A DNA stretch of 64,000 bases, taken from Limnobaculum allomyrinae. Its GTDB lineage: Bacteria > Pseudomonadota > Gammaproteobacteria > Enterobacterales > Enterobacteriaceae. Where the stretch lies: assembly GCF_016649425.1 (NCBI RefSeq), contig NZ_JADRCR010000003.1, positions 62,001 to 126,000 on the forward strand, in the 5' to 3' direction. The notes beneath the pieces are model-generated. The model ran no database searches and was not told the DNA's origin. It saw nothing but the letters and a program-made list of their open reading frames with translations. Made by a program: the position numbers and the translations under genes. This document shows, in pieces, positions 16,340 to 25,523 of the stretch (the first letter of the stretch is position 1; every line of letters begins with the position of its first letter).

Positions 16340-17266
16340 TTATAGCTCTAAATAACCGCGAATATCCTGTCCCAACCGCACCATGCCATTAATGGCCTCC
16401 GGATAGAATGTTTGCAGATATCCACTGCTATCCCGCACCCGGCAGGCAATAGTATGGAAATTTCCAATGGATTGTTGAAAATTTTTCGCACAAACCGGGT
16501 AATCCAGATTCTCAACTAATGCTGCGGTAGAGAGATAATCAGATAACTTGCGAGCCTTTTCCGGCTCGGCCTGCCAATTCTCATACAGCCAGACATACAG
16601 GTCAGGATGAAAGTTAGCCATAACACCGCTAAAGGCCTGACACCCCGCCTGAAAAGAGGCCAGCAGCGTTTGGCTATTGGCATTCGCCAGATGTAGGCGG
16701 CTGCCTTTGGCCAGTTCAAGGCGACGTTTAATCATGGTCAAATCGCAGCAGGTATCCTTAATGAAGGTGTAACGACCACTTTGAGCACACCAGGCCACCG
16801 TCTCTTCCGACAGCAGGCGTTTATATGGGTAAGGGCATTCATAAATTCCCAGATCTACCGATACCGGCACCTGAGCGGTTAAACGCTGTAAGGTTTCCAG
16901 TGCCTTATCGTTGCTTTCGCCCGCCAGCGCCAGACGGTTGCTGATCATTATCACCCCATCAACACCGGTTTCAGACATACTGATTAGCTGTTCACTCTGA
17001 TGGCTAAATGCATTTGCCGTATGACCGGATGCCACGACAGGTAGCCGACCATCAACTTTTTCTACGATAAAACGCACCAGTTTTCTGGCTTCTTCGTCGC
17101 TTAAAAAGAACATTTCACTCGACTGACAATCGGCAAATAACCCGTGAACACCGGCAGCCAGATACCACTCAATCAGCTTTTCCAGTGACGGCCAGTCGAT
17201 CTCTTTACGTTCATCAAAGGGCGTTAGCATCACAGGCCAAACGCCGCTATATTTTTGTTGGTTCAC
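16340..17266 (-). CDS. DHDPS/NanA-family aldolase
   Basis: 308-residue TIM-barrel enzyme of the dihydrodipicolinate synthase/N-acetylneuraminate lyase family, which acts on 2-keto acids through a Schiff base. The Schiff-base Lys170 is in YTFIKDTCCD and the general-base Tyr142 in GIYECPYPY. The usual GTTGE substrate motif is replaced by CQSSE (residues 47-51), pointing to an unusual substrate. The start is taken as GTG 17264-17266, with AGGA 8-9 nt upstream and one nucleotide after the isomerase stop; a longer ATG frame (17299) would overlap the isomerase by 32 bp. Probably cleaves the 2-keto or ketose product made by the upstream enzymes (inference). Confidence 0.87.
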   Translation of the reverse strand: MNQQKYSGVWPVMLTPFDERKEIDWPSLEKLIEWYLAAGVHGLFADCQSSEMFFLSDEEARKLVRFIVEKVDGRLPVVASGHTANAFSHQSEQLISMSETGVDGVIMISNRLALAGESNDKALETLQRLTAQVPVSVDLGIYECPYPYKRLLSEETVAWCAQSGRYTFIKDTCCDLTMIKRRLELAKGSRLHLANANSQTLLASFQAGCQAFSGVMANFHPDLYVWLYENWQAEPEKARKLSDYLSTAALVENLDYPVCAKNFQQSIGNFHTIACRVRDSSGYLQTFYPEAINGMVRLGQDIRGYLEL

Positions 17267-17267
17267 G

Positions 17268-18926
17268 TTATGCTTCCTTTTGAAGCGCATGCAGTGCATC
17301 GCCCGCTACTTTTACCTGAATCCCCTGAGTCAGCGCCTGAGCGACAAACGCCCGCAGTACGCTGTTCAGCTTAGCCTGCTCCACATAAGCAATCGTGATA
17401 TGGTTACTTTGATGCCCTGACATCAAGTCATCACGCTGAACGCCATCCAGTACACAGTTGAGCAGCGGCCATTCATAGTTAGTCGCCCGGCGGCGGCGTT
17501 CAAACTCGTCTTCGGGTAATTCAACTGCATGACCGGAACCAATATGCATCACCACATTGGTTCCTTCATAGTGGGCTCGAGCCCAGACAAAGCGCCCGGC
17601 TTTACCCTGCCCGCAAATAGTTGAACCACCATAAGGGAAAAACATAGGCGGTTGACGATATCCTGTTGCACCCGCAATACCACCTTTCAGATGCTCAAAC
17701 GGCACCGCTCCGGAGATCTCCATATCCCAATAGAAAGTACCCCGATATTCACTGCCCCAACGAATATCATGTAATGTCGTTTCCGCCGGCAGCCCTAATG
17801 AACTCAGCAAACGCCATAACATGGTTTGGGGAATAGCCGTTCCCATATCCACTTCATTAATGCAGGGGATGGCCTGATTTGGGCAGATGATCTCGCCTTG
17901 CTCATCCGGAATAGGAAAACGCTCGGTGGAACCAATGGCACCTTCAGCAAAATCTGAAGCGGCGCAGCTATCCTTCAACCCCTGCTGATACTGAACCCCT
18001 ACCGCCGATAAACCAAAACGTTTTACAAAGCGCGCCATGGCAATCATCATGGCACACTGCTCTTTGACCTGATCGCGAGTTAGCTCAATGGCGCTATCCT
18101 CACCAAACTGGAATTTCATACCGCGCTCTTCATACCAGTTCAGACAGGTTTCCCTTAGCTCATCGGGCACTTTCGCCATTTCAACCAGCAAAGCAGACTG
18201 TGACAGCGACTCCAGCGGCATGCCTATATTCACTAACGCTTGCTGAGGAAATACGCCGTTAATCATCCCCATACAGAAAGTATCGAATAATCCCAAAATC
18301 TCTTTATGCTGCAAAATATATTCGCCGACTTTGCGACCCACGGCACCCTCCGGGGTCGCCATTACCGGATGTGTCGGCGCCACATCATGCAAATAATTAT
18401 TCTTATGTTGCAATGAGCCATAACGCAGCCAGGTCTGCAAACCCTGCATAAAGAACTCATCATCAAAGCTCTCTGACCATAAACGGGAATAGGGTTTATC
18501 CAGACTGGTTAAGGTTCCTGCCAGACAAAGCATGCCCACTAACCCCGGGCAGGTACCGTCAAAATTCGCCAGCAACAGGACAGGGCCACGATGGTGAGCT
18601 AACGATGGAGCGATATGGTGTGAATACTGCCAGGCAGTTAACAGCACAATCACTGGCGCATCCGGTTCAATAGCGGCAAACAAATCACTGCCTTCACGCT
18701 GGCTACTGATAAAACCATGTCCACGACTTTGACTCACCGGATGAGCTCGCTTCATGGAGTAACCCAGCTGTTCCAAAGCCCGCTCCAGCTTGTCTTCAAA
18801 TTTTTTCTGTATTGGCCAACAGGTAACGTTTGCCGGCTCACGTAAATCCGCGTTAGTGACCATCAATACCTGCTTACTTTTCGCCCCTATTTTCGCCGGT
18901 GACGGTGGCAGATTAAGTTTTAACAC
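17268..18926 (-). CDS. L-fucose/L-arabinose isomerase-superfamily protein
   Basis: 552 residues with a start at GTG 18924-18926, preceded by CAGGA at 8 nt; the frame is open further upstream but overlaps the kinase gene. The length and the segments VLLLANFDGTCPGLVGMLCLAG, MGMINGVFPQQALVNIGMP and HIGSGHAVELPEDEFE fit the FucI/AraA-like superfamily, which interconverts aldoses and ketoses using a Mn2+ site built from Glu, Asp and His. EVDMGTAIPQTMLWRLL is the likely metal-ligand region. It is not close enough to FucI or AraA to assign a sugar. It lies 25 bp after the FGGY kinase, giving the classic isomerase-kinase pair for a sugar, polyol or deoxysugar. Confidence 0.82.
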   Translation of the reverse strand: MLKLNLPPSPAKIGAKSKQVLMVTNADLREPANVTCWPIQKKFEDKLERALEQLGYSMKRAHPVSQSRGHGFISSQREGSDLFAAIEPDAPVIVLLTAWQYSHHIAPSLAHHRGPVLLLANFDGTCPGLVGMLCLAGTLTSLDKPYSRLWSESFDDEFFMQGLQTWLRYGSLQHKNNYLHDVAPTHPVMATPEGAVGRKVGEYILQHKEILGLFDTFCMGMINGVFPQQALVNIGMPLESLSQSALLVEMAKVPDELRETCLNWYEERGMKFQFGEDSAIELTRDQVKEQCAMMIAMARFVKRFGLSAVGVQYQQGLKDSCAASDFAEGAIGSTERFPIPDEQGEIICPNQAIPCINEVDMGTAIPQTMLWRLLSSLGLPAETTLHDIRWGSEYRGTFYWDMEISGAVPFEHLKGGIAGATGYRQPPMFFPYGGSTICGQGKAGRFVWARAHYEGTNVVMHIGSGHAVELPEDEFERRRRATNYEWPLLNCVLDGVQRDDLMSGHQSNHITIAYVEQAKLNSVLRAFVAQALTQGIQVKVAGDALHALQKEA

Positions 18927-18951
18927 GTTGATTTTCCTGTTCTGATAAATT

Positions 18952-20550
18952 TTACGCTGACAATTCGGCATTACTCATCATCTGGTGATAACGCTGCTGA
19001 TCCTGATACATCTGTAAATAAACCTGATACTTAGCCTGATGGAATGAAGCGGTTGAATCATCGGGCTGAATGCTGTTTCCATATCGAACCATTGCTCCGG
19101 CCGCCTGAGAAAAGTCAGAAAAGGCATCGCATGCTACGGCACCCAGTAAAGCAGCACCCAGCGTGACTGCATCCTCTTCTTTAGCCAGATGGATCGTGCG
19201 TTGAGTCGCATTGGCATACTCTCTGAGCCAAAGCGGATTTTTAGTCGCACCGCCGCATAAAATCAGGCGCTCAATCTGATGGCCTGACTCTTCCAGTACG
19301 TCGATAATATGGCGAGTACCATAGGCAATAGCCTGTAGGGTGGCTAAATAGCGGCGGGCCAGTGCATCCAGCCCCGTCTCCAGCGACAGACCCGACTCCA
19401 TCCCTTTCGCATCAGGATTAGCGCGGGGAGAACGATTGCCGTGGTGATCTGCCAGAATATGTAGATGATAAGTAGGAAACGGATGCTGCTGTTCGAGTTG
19501 AGCAACCCGCTGATTCAGAATTTGGTAGTAGCTGCACTGCTGACGCTGAGCTATCGCTTCCAGTTCAGGCCAGGCATCGCTCTGGCGTAGTGTCCACTCA
19601 ACCAGAGCACCAGCAGCACTTTGCCCACCTTCATTCAGCCACCAATCAGGGATCATGGCGCTAAAGTAAGGCCCCCACACGCCGGGTACCATCACCGCCT
19701 GAGGACTGACGACCATATGACAATTAGAAGTACCGCTGATAATGGCCAAACTGGCTTGTGGATGTGCCGCAACCAAAGCCAGACCACCGGCATGGGCATC
19801 AATAATTCCACTGGCGATAACGACATTGGTATTCAACCCAAACTGACGGGCAGCTTCCGGGCAGAGCATACCCGCCTTTTCACCCAAATTTAAAACTGTA
19901 GCGGGTACTTTATCGGTTAATTCTGTCAGCCCTACGGCATCCAACAGGCTGTGGCTAAAGCGTCCTTCATGAGAAAGGTAGTTCCATTTACAGCTTAGGG
20001 TGCAAATACTGGCTGCATCAGCCGCGCTGGCTCGCCAGACCAGATAATCAGCTAAATCAAAAAAGCGCCATACCTGCTGATAGCGCTGTGGATAATGCCT
20101 TTTTAACCAAAGAATTTTGGGTAATTCCATCTCAACGCTGACTTCACCACCAACATATTGCAACGCAGGATCATTGGTCAGATTAATCTCCATGGCTTCA
20201 TCAATGGCTCGGTGATCCATCCACATGATGATATCCCGCTCAGCCTCACCATTTTCAGCAACCGAAACGGGTGAGCCATCCGTTGCAACCGCAACTAAAG
20301 AGCAGGTGGCATCAAAGCCAATGGAGCAAATGGAATCAATATCAACCCGGGAGAGTTCAACGGCCTCTTTTACCACCGCACACACTTGCTGCCAGATATC
20401 CGCAGATGACTGCTCAACTACATTCGCTCGGGGGTGAAATTGCTGAATAGCCCGAACTGAAAATGCCAGGCGTTCCCCTTGTGAGGTAAAAATACCAGCC
20501 CTGACACTGGCAGATCCTACATCAACCCCGATAAAAAACTGATGCTCCAC
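18952..20550 (-). CDS. FGGY-family carbohydrate kinase (ribulokinase-like)
   Basis: 532 residues with start GTG 20548-20550, right after GGAGG (20555-20559). FGGY fold: N-terminal phosphate loop FFIGVDVGSASVRAGIFTSQ, GFDATCSLVAVATDG, MWMDHRAIDEA (catalytic Asp region), and the C-terminal adenosine motif LILCGGATKNPLW with GAALLGAVA. The arrangement is closest to the ribulokinase/D-ribulokinase branch. It should phosphorylate a ketose with ATP. First gene of the operon that continues with isomerase, aldolase, sialidase-fold protein and the TTT transporter. The substrate is unknown. Confidence 0.88.
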   Translation of the reverse strand: MEHQFFIGVDVGSASVRAGIFTSQGERLAFSVRAIQQFHPRANVVEQSSADIWQQVCAVVKEAVELSRVDIDSICSIGFDATCSLVAVATDGSPVSVAENGEAERDIIMWMDHRAIDEAMEINLTNDPALQYVGGEVSVEMELPKILWLKRHYPQRYQQVWRFFDLADYLVWRASAADAASICTLSCKWNYLSHEGRFSHSLLDAVGLTELTDKVPATVLNLGEKAGMLCPEAARQFGLNTNVVIASGIIDAHAGGLALVAAHPQASLAIISGTSNCHMVVSPQAVMVPGVWGPYFSAMIPDWWLNEGGQSAAGALVEWTLRQSDAWPELEAIAQRQQCSYYQILNQRVAQLEQQHPFPTYHLHILADHHGNRSPRANPDAKGMESGLSLETGLDALARRYLATLQAIAYGTRHIIDVLEESGHQIERLILCGGATKNPLWLREYANATQRTIHLAKEEDAVTLGAALLGAVACDAFSDFSQAAGAMVRYGNSIQPDDSTASFHQAKYQVYLQMYQDQQRYHQMMSNAELSA

Positions 20551-20721
20551 AATGCCTCCAAACTCAATGCTGCGTCGAGTTAGCAACTCATGAAAGCGCG
20601 GAGCAAAAAACAATCAAATTGTTTAAATTATGTGATATCGATCGAAATGAAGAAGATAACCAACTGAATTGAAATAGATAATTTTTTGAGCAATTTGGCA
20701 GGAGAAAATCCAATAATCCAG
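20551..20721. promoter_or_regulatory. Probable promoter region of the catabolic operon
   Basis: AT-rich spacer upstream of the FGGY kinase. It contains TGTGATATCGATCGAAAT (20631-20648), with a CRP-like TGTGA half-site only, and short AT-rich dyads around 20610-20630 that could bind the LacI-family regulator. No complete promoter can be called with confidence. Confidence 0.3.
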
Positions 20722-20751
20722 CCAGCGTTAATCAATCAGAATTAACGCCGG
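20722..20751 (-). terminator. Hairpin downstream of cah
   Basis: On the minus strand CCGGCGTTAAT pairs with ATTAACGCTGG (one G-U pair) around an 8-nt loop, 15 nt after the cah stop. No clean T-run follows, but position and stem suggest the cah terminator. Confidence 0.55.
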
Positions 20752-20766
20752 CAGGACGCAGTTTTC

Positions 20767-21489
20767 TTAGTCTTTCAGAACTTCACGAGCATTGATTGGC
20801 TGAACCGGACGGTTGTTTGGGTGTCCCATCAGCGCAGTAAACGCCTGAATTTGTTCATGGCTGGCAGTGATCTGATTTTTCAGCACTAACCAACGAACCC
20901 CTTCAGTACAAGGAGGTGTAGTCAGAGAACCGCTAAAGCGATAGTAGTGCAAGTTAGCTGGCAGTAAATCTTTGGCATTGATCTTTTGATCATAGGTCAC
21001 CGTTTCACCCGTCTTAGGCATCTCTTTCCACAGTTTAGCCAGCGTTGGGTTAGCTTTACCCTCTTTCACCATAACGGCTAACACTGTCAGTTCACCCTTA
21101 CTGTTAGCATGAACAAAGTGAATCTCCATAGGGAAAGATTTACCTTCGATTTGGTTTTCACCCGGGGTATGGAAATGGAACTGTTTCAGTTCAAATGGCA
21201 TACCATCGACATCAATTTTGCTACCTGCGGCATAATTGACTTGTAATGTATGGCCATTATTCACCATATTTTCTGCGCCCGCAGCATAAGTAATATGGAA
21301 AGGCTTCAGATCGGATTTAACGGTACCGGTCAGGTTAACCGGTGACTGATTTTGAGCGTGGCAGGCAGCAAATTCTGGTGCTAATTCAGCCCAATGTTCC
21401 GGCCCTGCTTCGCCGCTATATTCCCAATGAGGGGATGCAAGCGCACTAAAAGACAATGCCAGACCACAAACGGCGATAAACGTTTTCAC
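20767..21489 (-). CDS. cah: Periplasmic alpha-class carbonic anhydrase
   Basis: 240 residues. A signal peptide (residues 1-18, cleaved after SALA) indicates export to the periplasm. Zn2+-dependent CO2 hydration: the three histidine ligands are in QFHFHTPGEN and EIHFVHANSKGE, followed by the conserved SLTTPPCTEGVRWLVL block. Two cysteines (in FAACHAQNQSPVNL and PPCTEG) are placed as the usual structural disulfide. A single-gene unit with its own hairpin. In E. coli it does not occur between yidQ and yidR (from memory). Confidence 0.94.
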   Translation of the reverse strand: MKTFIAVCGLALSFSALASPHWEYSGEAGPEHWAELAPEFAACHAQNQSPVNLTGTVKSDLKPFHITYAAGAENMVNNGHTLQVNYAAGSKIDVDGMPFELKQFHFHTPGENQIEGKSFPMEIHFVHANSKGELTVLAVMVKEGKANPTLAKLWKEMPKTGETVTYDQKINAKDLLPANLHYYRFSGSLTTPPCTEGVRWLVLKNQITASHEQIQAFTALMGHPNNRPVQPINAREVLKD

Positions 21490-21900
21490 ATTATTTCCTT
21501 TTAAAGATTAACCAGAACAATATTAGAGGGATATGACAAGTATCAATCGAATACAATATTGCTAACATCCCTGGATGCAGCGGAAAAATAAGTTCCCGTG
21601 TTCGATAATTATATATTCGATTAAAACAACTTGAATCAACCGAGCTGTAATTAACCCGATGCAAAGTGTAATAATATGTAACCCATTGATATGAAAAAAA
21701 ATAACACACAGGTATCATTTTCATTAACTCAATGAAAAATAATGTAACTCCTTCAAAAGGCCGTTATTAATGTTCAATAAAATGGAGGAAATTAAAATAT
21801 GAATCTGAAACTTATCTTGTTTATTCTATTTAGTACTAAAATTAAATAAGAATTAATTTCAACAGCATAACCAAATATAAAAAAGAAAATGATAATAAAT
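21490..21900. other. AT-rich intergenic region, no gene seen
   Basis: About 410 bp, strongly AT-rich (runs of A/T, many TAAT steps). It presumably contains the cah promoter near its left end. The only open frame (minus, 21491-21724) has no ribosome site and a non-protein-like composition. The AT bias resembles H-NS-bound spacers, but no specific element can be named. Confidence 0.5.
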
Positions 21901-21938
21901 AAAAAAGCCCCCGAACCTATTAAAGTTCAGGGGCTTTT
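21901..21938 (-). terminator. Terminator of kbp
   Basis: Minus-strand RNA forms AAAAGCCCCUGAAC against GUUCGGGGGCUUUU (one G-U pair) with an 8-nt loop, continuing into a U-run of six, 22 nt after the kbp stop. Confidence 0.92.
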
Positions 21939-21960
21939 AAATCAGTTAATTAATAACTAA

Positions 21961-22407
21961 TTATAATTTAGGAATACGCAGAACTTGTCCTGGATAGATC
22001 TTATCCGGATGGCTTAACATTGGTTTGTTAGCTTCAAAAATCTTCTGGTATTTGTTGGCATCACCATACTGAGACTTAGCAATAGCCCCCAGAGTATCGC
22101 CTTTCTGAACGGTATAGAAGTTACCTTCTTCTGAAGGTTGAGCAACAGAAACTTGATCCTGAACGTTACCGATAGACGCAACGTTACCCAGAATAACCAT
22201 CAGTTTCTCTTTCAGCTCCTGATCTGCAGCTTCGCCACCAACAATAACGGTGTCGTCTTCTACTTTAATATCAACTTTATCAGAACCAGGCAGACCCATT
22301 TTATCTAAGTGCGCCTTCAGTTTTGCTGCTTTATCTTCTGGTTTGCTAGAGACACTATCCCAAAGCTTTTCGCCTGCTTCCTTAACAAAATTGAATAACA
22401 TTCCCAT
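21961..22407 (-). CDS. kbp: Potassium-binding BON/LysM protein Kbp (YgaU)
   Basis: 148-residue soluble protein: BON domain (about residues 30-90, DKVDIKVEDDTVIVGG) followed by a LysM domain (about 97-147, YTVQKGDTLGAIAKSQYGDA to IYPGQVLRIP). E. coli Kbp/YgaU has the same order and length and is described as a cytoplasmic K+ sensor. ATG 22405-22407 is chosen because GGAG lies 6 nt upstream; a TTG five codons earlier is less likely. A single-gene unit with a strong terminator. Confidence 0.93.
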   Translation of the reverse strand: MGMLFNFVKEAGEKLWDSVSSKPEDKAAKLKAHLDKMGLPGSDKVDIKVEDDTVIVGGEAADQELKEKLMVILGNVASIGNVQDQVSVAQPSEEGNFYTVQKGDTLGAIAKSQYGDANKYQKIFEANKPMLSHPDKIYPGQVLRIPKL

Positions 22408-22541
22408 TATATTCTCCAACAACAGTTAAAATGTTTAGACACCACTTATTTCCGACTAAACCCGTGGTGAACCACCTCGTCAGCGAGAGATAAGCGCTGT
22501 TTATAGTATATCCCACGAACCGCCCACACACTAATTTTGTG

Positions 22542-23831
22542 TTAATCCGGTTCAGTGCCAGTAATAAATAATTGAGAAAAACCGTCTACTTTTCGCATGT
22601 AAGCAATATATTCACCATTAGGTGAAAACACCACCGCATCAGCACAAAGGTGGTTTGCATTCTTCTCGGTTAACCGCTTCACAACCCCGCTGTTAACATC
22701 ACACAACACGATGCTGCCATCCATAACAAAGGCCAGACTACGCCCGTCCGGACTCCAGCTAAATGCAGAATCCACCCCGTAACCACCATCGGTCACCTGT
22801 TTTAGTTCGCCGCCCTGCGGAGAGACCAGCCAAACCTGAACCACATCGAAATCGTCTTTCATCAGGAACGCGATTTTGCTGCCATCAGGAGAACTGCGAA
22901 TCCAGTGACGTGGCGAAGAGACAACTCCCGGAAAACGTCGATCTCCGGTATAGGTCAAACGACGCTGACTTACACTTGCCGGAGGTGCTGGCATCAGCGT
23001 CATGGTTCCGGTTAGTGGGTACTCACCGGGTTTGGCGTAATCTTCCAAATGCTCAGGTAAATCAACAATAAAAACTTCTGACAGTTTGCTACCATCCTCT
23101 GCCCGGGTATCACCAATAAATGCCAGCGCCCAGCGTTGAATCGTTCCTTGTGGGGTAATATAACCTTCGTTTCCTACCCATCCCTCTTCATAAGCCCGGC
23201 TGATTTCATCACTACCTGCTTCGGGAACCAATACTGTTGAACTCACCAAAACACAGAAATGACTACCGTCATATTCCCGAACGTGTTGTTTTTCCACATG
23301 AACGGAATGCAGCGGCACCGCAACACCAATATTGCGCTGATCAAACTGTGACCCTTTCTCATGCATCACATGATCGTTATAGGTGAAGCTCAGCCGACTA
23401 CCATCCGGGCTAAAAACGTGAACGTGGGAACCGCCGCGTAGCGCTCCGCTGGTAAAAGGAGGGGTAATATCTAATGCATCCAGCGTAACCGCATGCTTTC
23501 GGTCTGGTTCAGTCACTATCACACCGCGACGGTGATGAAAGTCATAGTGCCACTGTTCATCCGGCTGCTCCGGACTGTGGATAAAGGCATAGCGCACCGG
23601 TTCAACCGGGCTGGCAGTCACCACGCCAACATAGCTTTGCGGCTCTGCCTGATAAACAATTTCAACTTCGCAGCTATTAATATTCACCCGTTCGATAGTC
23701 TCGCCGGTAAACGACGAACCATCGGGCCGGACATCATAAATCAACCACTGACTGTCCGGTGTCCATACGTTAACGTTAGTTAACTGGTGGTTGCAGGGCG
23801 TATAGGTAATTTGTTTTTCTGTTTCACGCAT
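22542..23831 (-). CDS. yidR: DUF3748 beta-propeller protein YidR
   Basis: 429 residues, collinear by eye with E. coli YidR. The start ATG 23829-23831 has AGGAG 7 nt upstream and gives MRETEKQITYTPCNHQLTN; a start 15 codons earlier is rejected. TolB/oligogalacturonide-lyase-like propeller repeats are seen: NVWTPDSQWLIYDVRPDGSS, HVFSPDGSRLSFTYNDHVMHE, IRSSPDGSKIAFLM, FSWSPDGRSLAFVMDG and FSPNGEYIAYMRK. The GALRGGSHVHVFSP block is shared with oligogalacturonide lyases. No signal peptide. The function is unknown; in E. coli the gene lies next to yidQ and near dgo, whereas here about 11 kb separates it from yidQ. Confidence 0.92.
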   Translation of the reverse strand: MRETEKQITYTPCNHQLTNVNVWTPDSQWLIYDVRPDGSSFTGETIERVNINSCEVEIVYQAEPQSYVGVVTASPVEPVRYAFIHSPEQPDEQWHYDFHHRRGVIVTEPDRKHAVTLDALDITPPFTSGALRGGSHVHVFSPDGSRLSFTYNDHVMHEKGSQFDQRNIGVAVPLHSVHVEKQHVREYDGSHFCVLVSSTVLVPEAGSDEISRAYEEGWVGNEGYITPQGTIQRWALAFIGDTRAEDGSKLSEVFIVDLPEHLEDYAKPGEYPLTGTMTLMPAPPASVSQRRLTYTGDRRFPGVVSSPRHWIRSSPDGSKIAFLMKDDFDVVQVWLVSPQGGELKQVTDGGYGVDSAFSWSPDGRSLAFVMDGSIVLCDVNSGVVKRLTEKNANHLCADAVVFSPNGEYIAYMRKVDGFSQLFITGTEPD

Positions 23832-24187
23832 CGATGTGCTCCTACCTTGTCGCCTGTACGAATCTTTATGTTGCAAGATAAATTTTCAACTGTCACTGAA
23901 AGGTTATAAAAAATTCCACCGTTATCGCTATTTCGTCACTCATTAAGAAAATTAATAACATAATGATGTTAAATAGATATAGGAGGGAATTAGAGTTACA
24001 GCAAGGAGAGATGAGATAAAAGATCCGCTGATACCAGAGCGGCTATAACCTTCCTGATGAGTAGTGGAATTCAGACGACAGCGGAGAGAGGGTTGCAGAG
24101 GAACGTCGTCACGAACGAACTCAGATGGCTGACAAATCTAATAAATCAGCACCTGCCAATATCCCGACCGTAATAACACCGTGTTTA
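23832..24187. other. Intergenic region with degenerate repeat copy
   Basis: No gene seen. TGGAATTCAGACGACAGCGG and GAGAGAGGG (24064-24093) resemble the left part of the multi-hairpin repeats at 9111 and 31048, suggesting a decayed copy. A small CCGCT/AGCGG hairpin lies at about 24026-24043. The yidR promoter should lie near the left end. Confidence 0.45.
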
Positions 24188-24215
24188 GGGGCTACGACCC
24201 ATCAGTCATAGCCCC
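24188..24215 (-). terminator. Hairpin at end of dgo operon
   Basis: Minus-strand RNA GGGGCUAUGAC pairs with GUCGUAGCCCC (one G-U pair) around 6 nt, 7 nt after the dgoT stop. No T-run, but position and stem strength suggest transcript end. Confidence 0.65.
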
Positions 24216-24221
24216 GGCAAA

Positions 24222-25523
24222 TCAGGCTATCCGCTTAACTTCTCCAACCAACAAAATATACGAGAACGCACCAATCACCGCCACAACGGAAATATAGATA
24301 AGCGAAGGAGCGAAACCATAGTGTTGAGCCAGATAACCCACTACCAACGGCACAGTAATGCCACCCAAACCGCCGATAAAGTTAAATACCCCACCGGTTA
24401 AACCAATCAGGCGCACCGGAGCCAGTGATGAAACCAGCGACCAGGTAATTGACGCAAAACCATTACCAAAAAATGCCACCGCCATCAGCACCATAATCCA
24501 AATCGGATCGTTAGTGTAGTTAGCTCCCATAATGCAGGAAGAGAGCAACAAACCGCAGATAATCGGAGTCTTACGGGCAAAACCAATGGATTTACCACTA
24601 CGGGTTAATTTATCGGCCAACTGACCAGAAAGTAACACCCCGAGGAAAGCGGCCAGAAAAGGTACCGTCGTCATAAAACCGGCGGTTAACGCGGCAATGC
24701 CTTTTTCCTGAGTCAAATAGTTAGGGAACCAGGTCAGGAAGAACCACAGCATGGACGTAATGGCAAACTGACCTAAATAGACACCAATCAATTTACGATG
24801 AAAAATCAGTTTCCAGTCCGCGCGGGTAAATGGCACTTTTTCTTTTTTCTCAATCAGAGCATCGCCATCAACCATACCGCCGCCTTGCTCGATATACTCA
24901 AGCTCTGCACGGTTTATTCCTTTGCTTTTTCTTGGGTTTTGGTAATTAAAATGCCAAATCAGTGCCCAGACAATCCCGATCGCACCAGTAATAAAGAACA
25001 CCCAATGCCAGCTTGGAATTTCCTGAACCCAAATCAGCATCGGCGTTAAAAATGCCAGACCAACAAACTGCCCTGAAGTATAGAAGCCTACAGCACCGGT
25101 ACGTTCCTGTTCAGGGAACCAACTGGTGACTACCCGGTTATTTACCGGGAACGCCGGGGCTTCAAACAGACCGGTCACAGCCCGCAAACCAATCAACGAG
25201 GCTAATCCACCGGCAAACCCCTGCAAGAAGGTAGCGACTGACCAGCCCATGATGGCAATAAAGTAAGTAAGTTTGGAACCAACCCGATCTAAAAACCAAC
25301 CACCCGGAATTTGGCAGGCAGTATAAGTCCAGGCGAAGGCGGAGAAAATATATCCCATCTCCGTTTTGGTGATGCCAAACTCCTGTTGAATTTTGGCAGA
25401 TGCCACGGCCAGATTTGCCCTGTCGACATAGCAAATCACCACCGTCACAAAAATCATCAATAAGGTAATATAGCGACGCTTGGTGGGCTTTATTACCTCT
25501 ACCGAATCGATTGTTTTATCCAT
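24222..25523 (-). CDS. dgoT: D-galactonate/H+ symporter (MFS)
   Basis: 433-residue, 12-helix major facilitator of the anion:cation symporter family. The N-terminal [20 protein letters not shown] motif contains the Asp/Arg pair typical of DgoT/ExuT transporters. [10 protein letters not shown] is the A-type loop and [18 protein letters not shown] follows helix 4. It imports D-galactonate with protons. Last gene of the dgo operon, 210 bp after dgoD; the spacer holds a hairpin (25625-25660) that may allow partial termination. AGGA lies 9 nt before the ATG. Confidence 0.94.
   Translation of the reverse strand: MDKTIDSVEVIKPTKRRYITLLMIFVTVVICYVDRANLAVASAKIQQEFGITKTEMGYIFSAFAWTYTACQIPGGWFLDRVGSKLTYFIAIMGWSVATFLQGFAGGLASLIGLRAVTGLFEAPAFPVNNRVVTSWFPEQERTGAVGFYTSGQFVGLAFLTPMLIWVQEIPSWHWVFFITGAIGIVWALIWHFNYQNPRKSKGINRAELEYIEQGGGMVDGDALIEKKEKVPFTRADWKLIFHRKLIGVYLGQFAITSMLWFFLTWFPNYLTQEKGIAALTAGFMTTVPFLAAFLGVLLSGQLADKLTRSGKSIGFARKTPIICGLLLSSCIMGANYTNDPIWIMVLMAVAFFGNGFASITWSLVSSLAPVRLIGLTGGVFNFIGGLGGITVPLVVGYLAQHYGFAPSLIYISVVAVIGAFSYILLVGEVKRIA

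Noticed and set aside
15255-17266. Sialic-acid catabolic locus (sialidase plus NanA-like lyase)
   Set aside because: The kinase is FGGY, not a ROK-type NanK; no epimerase, deacetylase or deaminase is present; the aldolase lacks the NanA-type GTTGE motif; the transporter is TTT.
21491-21724. Minus-strand 77-residue open frame upstream of cah
   Set aside because: Extremely AT-rich, Tyr/Ser/Ile-biased, no ribosome site, overlaps the expected cah promoter.
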